From NCBI GenBank assembly GCA_019694455.1, contig JAIBBY010000020.1, forward strand, positions 1 through 64,000: a stretch of 64,000 nt of DNA, in the 5' to 3' direction. The notes beneath the pieces were generated by a model, which was given only the letters and a program-made list of their open reading frames with translations, searched no databases and was not told the origin of the DNA. Numbering within the stretch: position 1 is the first letter of the stretch; each line of letters opens with the position of its first letter. Shown here piece after piece: positions 44,235-54,528 of the stretch. The stretch is from Pirellulales bacterium (GTDB lineage Bacteria; Planctomycetota; Planctomycetia; Pirellulales; JAEUIK01). The position numbers were made by a program, and so were the translations under genes.

Positions 44235-44930
44235 TCAGCGGATCGATTCGACCATCTGCTCCAGATCGCTCTTGTCGTACTTGGCGGCACTGGCGCGCGC
44301 GTGCAAGACGGCGGTCCCCTCCTTGCCCTTGAACTGCCCCGAGACCACCCAGTACTTCTCGTTCGACACCTGTCCCTTGGCCGACGAAAAGATAAACTCC
44401 GCCGGCTCGCCATGAATGGTCAGTTCGCGCGTTTCCGAACTCTGCTTGTCCTCATCGATTTGTTCGTCCACGTCGGTGTCGTGCTCGTGGTCGCGAATCG
44501 ATTGATCAATCCGCGCCATCAATTGCTCGCGCGTGTTGCGACTCACGTCCTGATAGAACTGCCCCAGCACCAAAAAGTTGTCGTACTCGTCCCCGTCGCT
44601 CTTGTCGGAATACACCGTCCACGACCACAACCGCTGACCAATCACCGGCACGCGCATGTCAAACGCCATGTCGGGCAGAAAGTCGGCCGGCAGGTCGATC
44701 TCGGCAATCTCGGCCGTGCGCGCCCGGATCACCTCGGGCTCGTCGCTACGGCTCACCATGCTCTCAGCGAGTCGATAGCTGTAGATGGCGAACACCCCCA
44801 CGCCGCCGCACAACAACAGCATGGCCACGCCGCAGCCAATGCCCATCCCCAACAAGATTCCGCTCCGCGAACGGCGCGGCGCGACGTTGGGCAGGGGAGG
44901 GGGGGCCTGGGATGCGAATTCTTGCGACAT
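44235..44930 (-). CDS. Hypothetical single-pass membrane protein
   Basis: The 231-residue protein has a Pro-rich N-terminus (PPPLPNVAPRRSRS), one membrane helix at residues 24-50 (ILLGMGIGCGVAMLLLCGGVGVFA) and a mostly soluble, acidic exterior part with FVSGQFKG-type strands and a DEQIDEDKQ stretch. I do not recognise its family. Orientation by the positive-inside rule puts the C-terminal part outside the membrane. It is monocistronic between a Gly/Tyr-rich protein and rlmN. Confidence 0.68.
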   Translation of the reverse strand: MSQEFASQAPPPLPNVAPRRSRSGILLGMGIGCGVAMLLLCGGVGVFAIYSYRLAESMVSRSDEPEVIRARTAEIAEIDLPADFLPDMAFDMRVPVIGQRLWSWTVYSDKSDGDEYDNFLVLGQFYQDVSRNTREQLMARIDQSIRDHEHDTDVDEQIDEDKQSSETRELTIHGEPAEFIFSSAKGQVSNEKYWVVSGQFKGKEGTAVLHARASAAKYDKSDLEQMVESIR

Positions 44931-45128
44931 GTGTCGTCAGTTTCCCTGTATTGCCGGGGCCAAATCAGCCGGCGCCACAACGCGATTAGGCGCCAGTTGA
45001 GGGCGATTGTCATGGCGGCGCGCCGCGATTGTCAATTGAACGCTCCGTTACACCGCTAGGATTCGCCGCCGCTGCGCAGAATAATAGTCTCAAATCAATT
45101 TGGCGCCCGACGCTCAACGACGCTCCTC

Positions 45129-46187
45129 ATGCAGCATTTACTCGATTATTCGCCCGCTGGCCTTCAATCTTGGCTCGCCGAGCGCCAATTTCCGCGCTTT
45201 CGGGCAGACCAGATTCGCCGCTGGCTCTTTCATCGACGCGCCGGCGACTTTGTCGAAATGACCGACCTTTCCAAGGCCGAGCGCGAGCGATTGGCCGCCG
45301 AAGCCTGCCTCTGGACCACTCAGATCGCCGCCCAGCGCCGCGCCACAGACGGCACCGAAAAGCTGCTGTTCGCCTTGCATGATCGCCAACGCATCGAGTG
45401 CGTGCTGATACGCGACGACCCGCGCCGCACCATTTGCATCAGCACCCAGGTCGGCTGCGCCATGGGTTGCGTCTTCTGCGCCAGCGGCCTCGATGGCGTC
45501 GAACGCAACCTGTCGACCGGCGAAATCGTCGAGCAAATGCTCCGCCTCAATCGCCTCTTGCCGGCCGATGAACGACTCAGCCATATCGTGGTGATGGGCA
45601 TGGGAGAGCCGCTGGCCAACCTCAAGAACCTGCTCCCTGCCCTCGAGCACGCCACCAGCGACGTCGGACTGGGCATCAGCGCGCGGCGGATCACCATTTC
45701 CACGGTTGGCCTGCCCGAGGGAATCCGCCGCCTCGCCGCCGAGGATTTGCCGTATCACCTGGCGATCTCGCTGCACGCGCCCAACGACGAACTGCGCAAC
45801 CAACTGGTGCCGGTCAACCAGAACATCGGCATCGCGCCGATCATGGAGGCGGCCGAGGAGTATTTTGCCGCCACCGGCCGGCGACTGACCTTTGAGTATG
45901 TGCTGCTGTCCGAAATCAACGATCGCCCCGAGCACGCCCGTCAATTGGTCCGACTGCTGCGCGGCAAGACGGCCCTCTTGAACGTCATTCCCTATAACCC
46001 AGTGGCCGGACTGCCATACAAAACACCAACGTGCGCGGCCATGCGCGAGTTCCGGCATCTGTTGCTGGCGGGCAACATCAACGTCAAGTTCCGCCAACGC
46101 AAGGGAGATCGCATCGACGCCGCTTGTGGCCAGTTGCGCCGGGCCGAACCCGAGGTGGTCACGCTGGCGCCCCCCGCGGCGCCTTAA
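45129..46187 (+). CDS. rlmN: Dual-specificity RNA methyltransferase RlmN
   Basis: The 352-residue radical-SAM enzyme methylates C2 of A2503 in 23S rRNA and A37 of some tRNAs. The cluster cysteines are at 110, 114 and 117 (CAMGCVFC). The second catalytic cysteine that carries the methyl group is at residue 333 (DAACGQL). [28 protein letters not shown] and [17 protein letters not shown] are diagnostic. It overlaps the convergent LOG-family gene by 4 bases. Confidence 0.95.
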   Translation: MQHLLDYSPAGLQSWLAERQFPRFRADQIRRWLFHRRAGDFVEMTDLSKAERERLAAEACLWTTQIAAQRRATDGTEKLLFALHDRQRIECVLIRDDPRRTICISTQVGCAMGCVFCASGLDGVERNLSTGEIVEQMLRLNRLLPADERLSHIVVMGMGEPLANLKNLLPALEHATSDVGLGISARRITISTVGLPEGIRRLAAEDLPYHLAISLHAPNDELRNQLVPVNQNIGIAPIMEAAEEYFAATGRRLTFEYVLLSEINDRPEHARQLVRLLRGKTALLNVIPYNPVAGLPYKTPTCAAMREFRHLLLAGNINVKFRQRKGDRIDAACGQLRRAEPEVVTLAPPAAP

Positions 46188-47314
46188 CCGCGGATCATCG
46201 ACTTGCTGACCTGGCCGGCGTTGATCGCGTCGATCAGTTGTCGCAGTCGCCCCAGGTTGCGACGATTGAAGCGAAACACCAAGCGCGGCAGCTCCGCCAG
46301 TTCTTTCTCGTCGCGCTCTTCTGGCAGCGCGCCGGTTTGCTTGAATGTCCCCTCGGTCACAATGTCGGCAAACGCCGTTTGTATCTCGGCCAGCAGCTTG
46401 TCGGACAATGGCGCCTTCAGCCGGAACACCAGCTTGTTGCGCACGTAGCGCATGCTGTGATACACGCGATAGAACCCGATGATCTCGTCCACCGCGTCCG
46501 CGACGCTGTCGGTGATCTTGTAGAGCGACAAATCCTCGCGCGAGATCATGCCGTCGGCCAACAGGTAATCGAGCACGTACTGGTTCCACGCCGTCCAAAA
46601 ACTCCCTCCCGGCGCGTCGAGAAACACCACCGGCGCCATGTCGCGCTTGCCGGTTTGCAACAGCGTCAGCACCTCGATGCCTTCGTCCAATGTGCCAAAG
46701 CCGCCTGGCAGCAGGCACACCGCGTCGCACTCCTTCACGAACATCAGCTTGCGCGTGAAGAAATACTTCATATGCACCAGCTTCGAGTCGCCGGCGATCA
46801 CCGGGTTGGCGCTCTGCTCGAAGGGGAGCATGATGTTCAGCCCCATCGAGTTCTCGCGCCCGGCGCCGCGATGCCCCGCCTCCATGATGCCGCTGGCGGC
46901 GCCCGTCAGCACCAGCCATTTCTTGTCCGCCATCGCTCGGCCAAACGCCTCGGCCTGCGCGTAGGTGGGATGATCGGGCCGGGTACGGGCCGATCCAAAC
47001 ACCGTCACCTTGCGCCGCGTGCGGTACGGCGTAAACACCTTGAAGGCGTAGCGCAGCTCGCGTATCGCCCGGCTGAGCAGCTTCAAGTCGCCTCGGCTGG
47101 TGTGGTCGCTCGCCAGCTTGTCTGCCGAAAGCTTGATCTCGTCGATCAAGTCGCTGATGCGCCGCGCGTCGACCGGCGCGTCGGCATGGCCATTGGTCGC
47201 CGACTCATTGGCCGAACTCGGCGCCGCGATATCGGGCGGCGCGCTGGGCTGTGAAGTCTTTTTGTCCTTCGGCAATTCCTTGCCGCCAGTCGAGTCGCCG
47301 CCAGATTCGGTCAC
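46184..47314 (-). CDS. LOG-family protein (nucleotide phosphoribohydrolase-like)
   Basis: The 376-residue protein has the Rossmann-like LOG fold: [31 protein letters not shown] and the [14 protein letters not shown] active-site motif. Plant LOG enzymes release cytokinin from its ribotide, and bacterial homologues hydrolyse nucleoside 5'-monophosphates. This is a long form with an N-terminal low-complexity part of about 70 residues and a helical C-terminal extension of about 80 residues. The GTG start follows GGAAAGAATTGC; the open frame reaches 47398. Confidence 0.85.
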   Translation of the reverse strand: MTESGGDSTGGKELPKDKKTSQPSAPPDIAAPSSANESATNGHADAPVDARRISDLIDEIKLSADKLASDHTSRGDLKLLSRAIRELRYAFKVFTPYRTRRKVTVFGSARTRPDHPTYAQAEAFGRAMADKKWLVLTGAASGIMEAGHRGAGRENSMGLNIMLPFEQSANPVIAGDSKLVHMKYFFTRKLMFVKECDAVCLLPGGFGTLDEGIEVLTLLQTGKRDMAPVVFLDAPGGSFWTAWNQYVLDYLLADGMISREDLSLYKITDSVADAVDEIIGFYRVYHSMRYVRNKLVFRLKAPLSDKLLAEIQTAFADIVTEGTFKQTGALPEERDEKELAELPRLVFRFNRRNLGRLRQLIDAINAGQVSKSMIRG

Positions 47315-47460
47315 GCAATTCTTTCCGCGTGAAGCGTAGGGCGGCTCGTCTGGGCGCCTCGCGAAGCAGCCGCCCACGCAGGGGGCGAGGCCATGCACAT
47401 TCCGCTGCCATTATACCCTGCCCGCTCGCGGCGCGCCCGGCGGCGGCAAAAGCGAGCGAC

Positions 47461-48525
47461 TCACGCCTGGCGCTGGCCAACGACCGTGGCGATTTGTTCC
47501 CGGGTCACCGGTCGAATCACCCCCGCCTCGCAGATGATCGCCGCGATCAGTCGCGCCGGAGTGACATCGAACGCCGGGTTGTACACCTTCACGCCGGGGG
47601 GCGCCGTCTCGCGCCCAAAACCGTGCGTGATCTCGCGCGGGTCGCGTTCTTCGATCGGGATCTGTTCGCCGCTGTCGAGCGTCAAATCGAAGGTGCTCAC
47701 CGGCGCCGCCACATAGAACGGAATCCCATGCGCCTCGGCCAGCACCGCCACCGAGTAAGTGCCGATCTTGTTGGCGGTGTCTCCGTTGGCGGCAATGCGG
47801 TCGGCGCCGGTCACCACCGCCTGCACGCGCCCCTCGCGCATCACCTGCGCCGCCATCGAATCGCAGATTAGCGTCACGTCAATGCCGCGCTGCTGCAGTT
47901 CCCAGGCCGTGAGCCGCGCGCCCTGCAAGAGCGGCCGCGTCTCGTCGGCGAACACTCGCAACCGTTTCCCTTGTTCCTCGGCCGCGAACATCACCGCCAG
48001 CGCCGTGCCGTAGTCGGCCGTCGCCAGTCCACCGGCGTTGCAGTGCGTGAGCACCCCTTGGCCGTCGCGCAATAGCTCGGCGCCGATGCGCCCGATCTCG
48101 CGGCAGATGCGCTGGTCGTCTGCATGGATGGCGCGCGCCTCGGCCAGCAGTCGCGCGCGGACCTGCGCCGCCGGTTTGCCTTGCATCGACCTGCCCACCG
48201 CGCGCATGCGGTCGAGCGCCCAAAACAGGTTCACGGCGGTCGGCCGGCTGGTGGCCAGGTAATCGCAGGCCGTGTCGAGCCGCGCCGACACGTCGCTGTC
48301 GCTTGCTCCACGCAGCGCCACGCACACCCCATACGCCGCCGCAATGCCGATCGCCGGCGCGCCGCGCACGCGCAGCGACTTGATCGCCTCCCACACCGTG
48401 GGCGCGTCGTGGCACTCGATCTCGCGCAGTTCCGTCGGCAGCAGCGTCTGGTCGATCAGTGTCAGGCAGCCGTCGCTGTCTCCCACCCAGCGCAGCGTCG
48501 GCAAATCGGCGGCGGTTGTCTTCAC
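47461..48525 (-). CDS. mtnA: S-methyl-5-thioribose-1-phosphate isomerase MtnA
   Basis: The 354-residue enzyme converts methylthioribose 1-phosphate to methylthioribulose 1-phosphate in methionine salvage. RVRGAPAIGIAAAYGV, LTHCNAGGLATADYGTAL (catalytic Cys) and VVTGADRIAANGDTANKIGTY are all present. The paralogous eIF-2B-like proteins lack the full set. The gene starts one base before the ald stop region and is the end of a leftward run that includes ald and a membrane protein. Other salvage genes are not adjacent. Confidence 0.94.
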   Translation of the reverse strand: MKTTAADLPTLRWVGDSDGCLTLIDQTLLPTELREIECHDAPTVWEAIKSLRVRGAPAIGIAAAYGVCVALRGASDSDVSARLDTACDYLATSRPTAVNLFWALDRMRAVGRSMQGKPAAQVRARLLAEARAIHADDQRICREIGRIGAELLRDGQGVLTHCNAGGLATADYGTALAVMFAAEEQGKRLRVFADETRPLLQGARLTAWELQQRGIDVTLICDSMAAQVMREGRVQAVVTGADRIAANGDTANKIGTYSVAVLAEAHGIPFYVAAPVSTFDLTLDSGEQIPIEERDPREITHGFGRETAPPGVKVYNPAFDVTPARLIAAIICEAGVIRPVTREQIATVVGQRQA

Positions 48526-48526
48526 T

Positions 48527-49636
48527 TCACACCAAGAATCGCGGGTGATACGGCAACCCGAACGTGTCGGCCACCGCCCGATTGGTTATTTGCCCTTCGT
48601 ACAGATTCACCGCCCGCGCGATGGCCCGCGAGCCGGTGGCCGCCGCCTCGATGCCGCTGCGCGCGATCTGCAGCACATACGGCAGCGTCACATTGCACAG
48701 CGCATAGGTGCTGGTGCGCCCCACCGCCCCCGGCATGTTGGTCACGCAGTAGTGCAGCACGCCATCGACCATGAATGTTGGCTCGCTGTGCGTCGTGGGG
48801 CGACTGGTGGCCACGCAGCCTCCCTGGTCGATCGCCACGTCGATGATCACCGCCCCCGGCTTCATCGTTTTCAGATCATCGGCGTCGATTAGTCGCGGCG
48901 CCTTCGCCCCTGGGATGAGCACCGCCCCAATCACCAGATCGGCGCGGGCAATCTGCTCGCGAATCGTATGTCGGTCGCTGTACAAGCAATCGACGTTCGC
49001 CGGCATGATGTCATCGAGGTAGCGCAGCCGGTCCATGTTGATGTCCAATAGGCCGATATTGGCGCCAAAGCCGGCCGCTACCTTCGCCGCGTTCGCCCCC
49101 ACCACACCGCCGCCGAGCACGGTGATATTGGCCGGGGCCACGCCGGGCACGCCCCCCAGCAATATTCCGCGCCCCATCTGCGGGCGTTCCAAATATTTGG
49201 CGCCCTCTTGAATGCTCATCCGCCCCGCCACTTCGCTCATCGGCGTCAATAGCGGCAAGCGGCCTTGATCGTCGGCCAACGTTTCGTAGGCCACCGCCAC
49301 GGCGCCACTGGTCAGCACCGCCTCGGTCAACGTGCGGTCGGCCGCGAAATGAAAGTAAGTGAACACAACCTGCCCGCGCCGCAGCAGGGGCCATTCGGCG
49401 GCCAGCGGTTCCTTGACCTTTACGATCATCTCGGCCCGCGCGAAGACCTCGGTGGCCTGTTCGATGAGCTCGGCCCCTTGCGCGGCGTACTGATCGTCGG
49501 CGATGCCCGAGCCAAGCCCCGCCCCCACCTCGACCAGCACCCGATGGCCAGCCCGCGTCAACTCCTCGACGCCGACCGGCAGCATGGCCACTCGATACTC
49601 GTCGCGCTTGATCTCTTTCGGTACGCCGATGATCAC
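48527..49636 (-). CDS. ald: Alanine dehydrogenase
   Basis: The 369-residue enzyme oxidises L-alanine to pyruvate with NAD+, or works in the reverse direction. The N-terminal IIGVPKEIKRDEYRVAMLP motif, KVKEPLAAEWPLLR, the nucleotide-binding VLGGGVVGANAAKVAAGFGANI and the VDGVLHYCVTNMPGAVGRTSTYALCN segment are diagnostic. The GTG start at 49636 lines up with the first residue of other Ald proteins and has a GGGGAG Shine-Dalgarno sequence 10 bases upstream that overlaps the end of the preceding gene. An ATG six codons earlier would overlap that gene. Confidence 0.94.
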   Translation of the reverse strand: MIIGVPKEIKRDEYRVAMLPVGVEELTRAGHRVLVEVGAGLGSGIADDQYAAQGAELIEQATEVFARAEMIVKVKEPLAAEWPLLRRGQVVFTYFHFAADRTLTEAVLTSGAVAVAYETLADDQGRLPLLTPMSEVAGRMSIQEGAKYLERPQMGRGILLGGVPGVAPANITVLGGGVVGANAAKVAAGFGANIGLLDINMDRLRYLDDIMPANVDCLYSDRHTIREQIARADLVIGAVLIPGAKAPRLIDADDLKTMKPGAVIIDVAIDQGGCVATSRPTTHSEPTFMVDGVLHYCVTNMPGAVGRTSTYALCNVTLPYVLQIARSGIEAAATGSRAIARAVNLYEGQITNRAVADTFGLPYHPRFLV

Positions 49637-49643
49637 GCGGCGG

Positions 49644-51074
49644 TCACTCCCCATTTTTCTCGGCGCTGGCGGCCGCGTTTTCACGCGCCACATGATCTTG
49701 CGCCACTGGGTCAGCCTCGTCGGCGCCGTTTGCTTCGTCTTCGGCCACCGCCGCCACGCCGACCGAATCGCGCCGCAATTGCGGCAATCCGTAGTGCGCT
49801 TGTTCCCCTTCCAGCTTCACGTCGTCCAACTCGGCGGCGTCGACTTCTTTACGCAACAGCAGATAGATGGCGGTCGACGCGCTCCAAAAGTACGACACGC
49901 CAAAACCCAATGCCAGATATTGCACGCAGGCGACCCAGAAGCCAAGCACCGCCACGCCGGCGCGCCCCACGCCGCTAAACGTGGGCGCCTCCGCAGTGGC
50001 GTCGACCATCGGTGTCGGGCCAAACCACGCCAGCGGCGCAGTCACGCTCGGTAGCTCGCTGACCACTTGCGCCATACGCGCGCCACCGGTCGACCAGCTT
50101 GCCCCCCACAAGCTGAGCAGCACGACGCCGCTGGTGAACAGCGTCACCACGGCCGAGGCCAACAGCCCCAAGATGCAAACCACCACCACGTAGCCCAGAT
50201 AATGTAGCGGGCGCTGATACACATAGGCGTACGTGCGCGACAGCGCGTCAAAGCTGTCGGTCCCCTCCACGCTGATCGTCGACCACATGAGCGGCCAGCC
50301 AAACGCCAAGCCGACCAGAAAGACCATCATCACCAGTCCCGCCACCAGACAAAGTGGCCACGCCAGCGACAGCGCCAAGATGCCCGCGTCGAAACGCATC
50401 AACCAGCCGACCGCCACGATTGGCAGGGACAACAGCGCCACGCCCACCAGCGGAAACAGCGGCGCCCAAAAATAGGCGCCGTACTTCTTTAGCGTGTGGC
50501 GATGCGCCGCGCCCAGCGCCACACGCTCTTCGCGCGCCAATCGCACCGCCGCGATGTGGGTGATGATCCCGCCGCAATAGCTCCACACCGCCACCGTCCA
50601 TAAGCCGCAAAGCAAGGCGTAGGTAAAGCCCACCACGTTCAATTGCGGATCGAAGATCGACCGCAGCGGCCGGCTGAGCATCGACCACGAACCGAGAAAC
50701 TCCAGCGGCAACCAGCGTCCCCCGGGCATGTAACTCGTCCCGGCCACTTCCACTCCGCCAGGGATTCGCGCCTGCACCGAAGCCGTCTCGGGCGCCGAGG
50801 CGCGCAGGCTCCAATCGCCAGAGCCCAGTCGCTGTTGCAACTGGGTCATTGCCGGATCGTCGCCACCGTCAAAGACATTGCCCAGCGCCCACCAGCCGAC
50901 GACCGTGAGCCACAGGCCTAGCGCGCCGACAACCAATAGTCGCGGATCGAGCGCCACCCGCGGCGCGCGCAACAACAGCAGTGCCGGGAACCGCTCGCGC
51001 CAGTCGGGCTGCGAGGCCCACTCGACATCGGGGCCAGGATAAGAATTGGTCTCGGGCGTCTCAGCGCTGGTCAT
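49644..51074 (-). CDS. Large multi-pass membrane protein of unknown function
   Basis: The 476-residue protein has about seven membrane helices. One is near residue 45, with further segments at roughly 150-175, 200-225, 235-265, 300-330 and 370-400. An outward-facing insertion lies between the first two. A hydrophilic acidic tail of about 80 residues (DDVKLEGEQ to the end) is rich in Ala, Glu and Asp. I recognise the type from planctomycetes but no named family. It lies 7 bases upstream of ald on the same strand and shares the Shine-Dalgarno region, so it is likely in the same operon. Confidence 0.75.
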   Translation of the reverse strand: MTSAETPETNSYPGPDVEWASQPDWRERFPALLLLRAPRVALDPRLLVVGALGLWLTVVGWWALGNVFDGGDDPAMTQLQQRLGSGDWSLRASAPETASVQARIPGGVEVAGTSYMPGGRWLPLEFLGSWSMLSRPLRSIFDPQLNVVGFTYALLCGLWTVAVWSYCGGIITHIAAVRLAREERVALGAAHRHTLKKYGAYFWAPLFPLVGVALLSLPIVAVGWLMRFDAGILALSLAWPLCLVAGLVMMVFLVGLAFGWPLMWSTISVEGTDSFDALSRTYAYVYQRPLHYLGYVVVVCILGLLASAVVTLFTSGVVLLSLWGASWSTGGARMAQVVSELPSVTAPLAWFGPTPMVDATAEAPTFSGVGRAGVAVLGFWVACVQYLALGFGVSYFWSASTAIYLLLRKEVDAAELDDVKLEGEQAHYGLPQLRRDSVGVAAVAEDEANGADEADPVAQDHVARENAAASAEKNGE

Positions 51075-51165
51075 GGCTAAATCCTCCCAATCTCGTTGAG
51101 CGAACGAGACTTACGCGCAGAGATTATAGGTCAGCCAGACAGGGGAGCAAGGCGAGTTCCATGTC

Positions 51166-52464
51166 TCACGGCTCGTCAGCTTGCGGATCCCCAGCATTGT
51201 CGGCAATGCGCACATTGCCGCTACTGGCGTTGGTGACTCGTTCGGGGCCGGCGAACACGTTTCCGGTAATCACGGCGCGGCGCACCGCTTTGCCGAGCGA
51301 TACCTGAGCGGCGTTTTGCTGCCGGAACTCGCATCCCCGCACCAGCACAGTTCCGCTTTGAACATCGAGCGCCGCGCGACCATCGCCTGGCCGATCCCAT
51401 TCCACGAAGGTGCAATCGCCGAAGCCCACCGTGCCTTTGCCGGCGATTCGGGCAATTTGATCGCATTTGCCCCAGAACGCGCTGTTCACAAACCGCACCG
51501 TGCCGCGGTTGGTATCCTCGACTTCCACCATGGTCGGATCGGCGCCGTGAAAAGCCACGAACTCGCCGTTGGTAATCAGCAGCCCGAACGGCGCGCAGTT
51601 TTCAACGAGCACCGCTCGCAAACAATCGTCGGCGCCGATCCCCAAAAAATTGCCGTTGCAAACCCCCGATTTGCTTTGCGCGAACTTGTACCCCACCTTG
51701 TAGCCGAAGCAGAACGTGTTGAGCACATACTGCCAGTCGGTGCGAGCAAAGACAAACGCCTCGCCGTTAGCCATTTGCCACTCGCGCATCTTGGGGTGCA
51801 TGCTCCACCAGGGGTTGAAGTGGACGTTTTCAATGCGGCCGACGTCGTAGATTGCGTCGACCAACACGCCCCGGCGCAGTGGTTGGCCCGAAACGTTGCG
51901 AATCAAATGCCGTTCGTTCTGAGTGGCGTCGATGCCGTTGTAAGGATTGAGTAGTTCGACGTCGAGCAGCGCGGGGTTCTTGCCCCGCATCGCCACGGCC
52001 CAGGGATAGGGCCGCGGCGCTTCGTCCCGCTTTTGATCGGGGTAGTAGAGCACCAACCCCTTGAGCGTGCTGTTGGTGTTGAGCGTAATGAACGGCGGTC
52101 CGTTTTCGCTGCCGGCGTCCGCCGTGACCAACAGCGTCGTGCCGTCGTCGGTCGGCTTGGGCAAGCCCTCGTCGCGGATGCCATTGTGCGCAGGAACCGA
52201 TTCCCACACGCCACGCAGCGTCACGCCGCTGGGCACATTCAGTGAACCCCGGCACAAGTACACGCCACGGTTGAGAAGGACCACGCCGCCGCGCGCCCGG
52301 CCGGCCGCATCGAGCGCCTTTTGAATGGACTTGGTGACGTCGGTGATCCCATCGCCGACGGCGCCGAATTGCGCAGCATCGTAAATGTCGGGCCGCGATT
52401 GCGCCTGGCAATTCGAGCCGCACCACACAGCAAGAAAAAAACAAACCGTCCAAGATTTCGGCAT
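51166..52464 (-). CDS. Exported pectate-lyase-like right-handed beta-helix protein
   Basis: The 432-residue product has a signal peptide (SWTVCFFLAVWCGSNCQAQ) and the GH28-related N-terminal motif YDAAQFGAVGDGITDVTKSIQKAL, typical of Pectate_lyase_3 proteins. Beta-helix coils follow: GVVLLNRGVYLC, VTLRGVWES, GTVRFVNSAFWGKCDQI, and a late GTVLVRGCEFRQQNA. It could be a polysaccharide lyase or glycosidase of the cell surface; catalytic residues cannot be assigned. The ATG for MPKSW is chosen because it begins the signal sequence. Confidence 0.82.
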   Translation of the reverse strand: MPKSWTVCFFLAVWCGSNCQAQSRPDIYDAAQFGAVGDGITDVTKSIQKALDAAGRARGGVVLLNRGVYLCRGSLNVPSGVTLRGVWESVPAHNGIRDEGLPKPTDDGTTLLVTADAGSENGPPFITLNTNSTLKGLVLYYPDQKRDEAPRPYPWAVAMRGKNPALLDVELLNPYNGIDATQNERHLIRNVSGQPLRRGVLVDAIYDVGRIENVHFNPWWSMHPKMREWQMANGEAFVFARTDWQYVLNTFCFGYKVGYKFAQSKSGVCNGNFLGIGADDCLRAVLVENCAPFGLLITNGEFVAFHGADPTMVEVEDTNRGTVRFVNSAFWGKCDQIARIAGKGTVGFGDCTFVEWDRPGDGRAALDVQSGTVLVRGCEFRQQNAAQVSLGKAVRRAVITGNVFAGPERVTNASSGNVRIADNAGDPQADEP

Positions 52465-52658
52465 TTGTAGAGAACCCGTCGAGAGAGAATGTGCCGGGTC
52501 ATGGTGCGCACTAACCAGTTGCCGTTGAATGCCATTTGGGGACAAGGGCTTGCGCTGAGCGCCGCTTGCGCGGTTTAGCCGGCGCATGCGCCCGATGATA
52601 ATTTCATTTCAGCACGTAAGTCGCGGCGGAAATTAGCGTCCGCATCCAACCTCGTGTT

Positions 52659-52847
52659 TCAATCCTCATTTGGCGGCGTGTCTGAGGATTCTTCTTCCTC
52701 CTCCTCCAAGCGGTAGACCGGCAGGCTATAGTTCTCACCCAGCCAGCGCCCCAGGTCGACCTGTCGGCAGCGCTCGCTGCAAAACGGCACCGTCGCCAAT
52801 TTGGGGTCGATGGGCTTCTTGCAAGTCGGGCAGCGAATGATCGACAT
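52659..52847 (-). CDS. yacG: DNA gyrase inhibitor YacG
   Basis: The 62-residue zinc protein binds GyrB and reduces gyrase activity in Escherichia coli. The four zinc cysteines are at 6, 9, 23 and 27 (CPTCKKPI; PFCSERCRQVDLGRWL), followed by the conserved WLGENYSLP and an acidic tail with runs of Glu. In planctomycetes its partner genes are elsewhere. The region before and after it is non-coding. Confidence 0.93.
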   Translation of the reverse strand: MSIIRCPTCKKPIDPKLATVPFCSERCRQVDLGRWLGENYSLPVYRLEEEEEESSDTPPNED

Positions 52848-52966
52848 GACCGGGCCGGTACGAGGGAGTCGGCGCGCGAGAAAAGGCTTGCGCTGCCTTA
52901 TTATGTACCGCGTCGATCGCGCGGCCTCAACCAGCTTGGCCAGCGCCAGTGGGCCAGATTCACGCG

Positions 52967-54229
52967 CTATGCCGCTTTGTCCTTGGTGTGCGAGCGGGCG
53001 GTGAGCAGATGAATCGCAGCCGTTAGCCCATGCACCGCCTCGTCGATTTGCTGCGTCTCGCGCAGCAGTCGCAGGTTGTCGGAGAGCCGCGTCTGTAGTT
53101 CGACCAGCTTTCCTTCTCCGCGCATCACGCCAGTGAGCGCCTCGGCCAGTTGACCAAAATCTTGCTTGATGGCGTGCAGTTGATCCACCGTGCTCTTGAG
53201 TTGCACTCGATGATCAGTCCGGTTCGCCTCCACGGTCTCCAGGATGCGACGAAATCGCTTCTCGCGCTCCGCGTCCCCGGCGTCCAGTTTCTGGCTCACC
53301 CGGTCGAGGCTTCCTTCCCACAACTGCACCTGCATCTGGGTGCGGTCGTCCATCTTCTGATGGATCGACTCCAGCGCCTGCGACCAGATCGTCAACTGTC
53401 GAGCGATCGCCGTGTCGATGGCGCTGATCGAAGCCCTGCTGGTCGCCTCCAGCGCCCCCAGGAACGGGGCTATGTTCGCGTCCGCCGCCTCGAAGCGGTT
53501 CAAAAGCTCTCGCTCCACGCGGCGGTCGATCTGTCGCAAAATTCCTTTTTCAGTCCGCTCTCCCAAGAAGAGGGCGAACATCATCGTCACGGCCGCCGTC
53601 AGCGCTGCCGTCGTGGTGTTGAAGCCGGTGCCGATGCCTCCCACCACTTCCGGCAGTCGATCGGCGATCTGTCCCGCCGACATACCACCCAGCGCGGTGC
53701 CGAAGTGCACCACCGTGCCCAAGAAGCCCAAGACCGGCGTGACCCAGGCCACAAATCGCACCAGTCCAAAGTTGGTGAAGGTGCGCTCGTCGTCCTCGTC
53801 CGCCAACGAGCGCAAATAGTCGGCAAACTCATCGGCCGAGCCTTTCTCCTCCACATGTGTCAGCGCGGCCAACAAACGCTGGCCCATCCGCGAGTCGCGC
53901 AGCCAGCGCGGCATCTCGCCAATCTGGGCCTTCAGCGCCGTGGCCTCGCTTGCCGCCACGCGGCCTGTGCGATGCGGCAACCACTCGTGCTTGAGCGCCA
54001 TGATCTCGCGCGGATACGACGCCAGACGGAACACAATGTCGGTAATGCCCCAGATAAAGAACGACACGATCACGTACTCCACCGTGTGTTCGGTGGTGTA
54101 GCGCGCCAGCAGCGTCCCGCGCATCCGTTCTTGATGGATAAACCAATAGAACGCCAACGTCAGCGCGGCCGCGGTCGCGAACGGAAAGTCGATCCCTTTG
54201 AACAAACCGGTACGTCGACTGCCAGACAT
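52967..54229 (-). CDS. MotA/TolQ/ExbB-family proton-channel-like protein with coiled-coil tail
   Basis: The 420-residue protein has two N-terminal hydrophobic segments (residues 12-35 and 50-70). The conserved MotA/TolQ/ExbB region with its membrane helices follows at 140-250 (FVAWVTPVLGFLGTVVHFGTALGGM, VGGIGTGFNTTTAALTAAVTMMFALFLGE). A long soluble tail of about 180 residues has heptad-like helices (LDRVSQKLDAGDAEREKRF). TolQ-type channels use the proton gradient with an ExbD/TolR or MotB partner, which is not adjacent. The tail may bind such a partner or a regulator. Confidence 0.8.
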   Translation of the reverse strand: MSGSRRTGLFKGIDFPFATAAALTLAFYWFIHQERMRGTLLARYTTEHTVEYVIVSFFIWGITDIVFRLASYPREIMALKHEWLPHRTGRVAASEATALKAQIGEMPRWLRDSRMGQRLLAALTHVEEKGSADEFADYLRSLADEDDERTFTNFGLVRFVAWVTPVLGFLGTVVHFGTALGGMSAGQIADRLPEVVGGIGTGFNTTTAALTAAVTMMFALFLGERTEKGILRQIDRRVERELLNRFEAADANIAPFLGALEATSRASISAIDTAIARQLTIWSQALESIHQKMDDRTQMQVQLWEGSLDRVSQKLDAGDAEREKRFRRILETVEANRTDHRVQLKSTVDQLHAIKQDFGQLAEALTGVMRGEGKLVELQTRLSDNLRLLRETQQIDEAVHGLTAAIHLLTARSHTKDKAA

Positions 54230-54528
54230 GGAATCTCCACGCGACAAGGCGCCGGCCGCCGCCAGCGATAACAATTTGAGGGCCGCGGATAAGAAGGAGA
54301 ATTCGCGTTTTGGTCAAGATCAGCAGTCGATTGGCGCCGTCAATTTCCAACTGCGCGGTGGCTTGGGTTGTTGCCGTAAGTAGCCGCTGCTCAATCGTTT
54401 GCGGCCTTGATGCCCGGCGCCTCCCCGAATGTCGCCGGGCAATGAACCGCCTCCTATTTGCTGGCAGTGGGGCAGCGAGGCAGTTATTTTCTTTGCGGCG
54501 AACCTCGGTCTCTCGAAAGGTGCTTCCC
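54230..54528 (+). other. Intergenic stretch with a strong hairpin
   Basis: These 299 bases hold no credible gene. A perfect 8-base-pair hairpin (GCCCGGCG at 54412-54419 with CGCCGGGC at 54433-54440) is present but lacks a T tract, so I cannot call it a terminator. Confidence 0.4.

Noticed and set aside
54412-54440. Terminator in the gap before penicillin acylase
   Set aside because: The stem is perfect but has no T tract on either strand and no gene ends in the right direction nearby on the plus strand.
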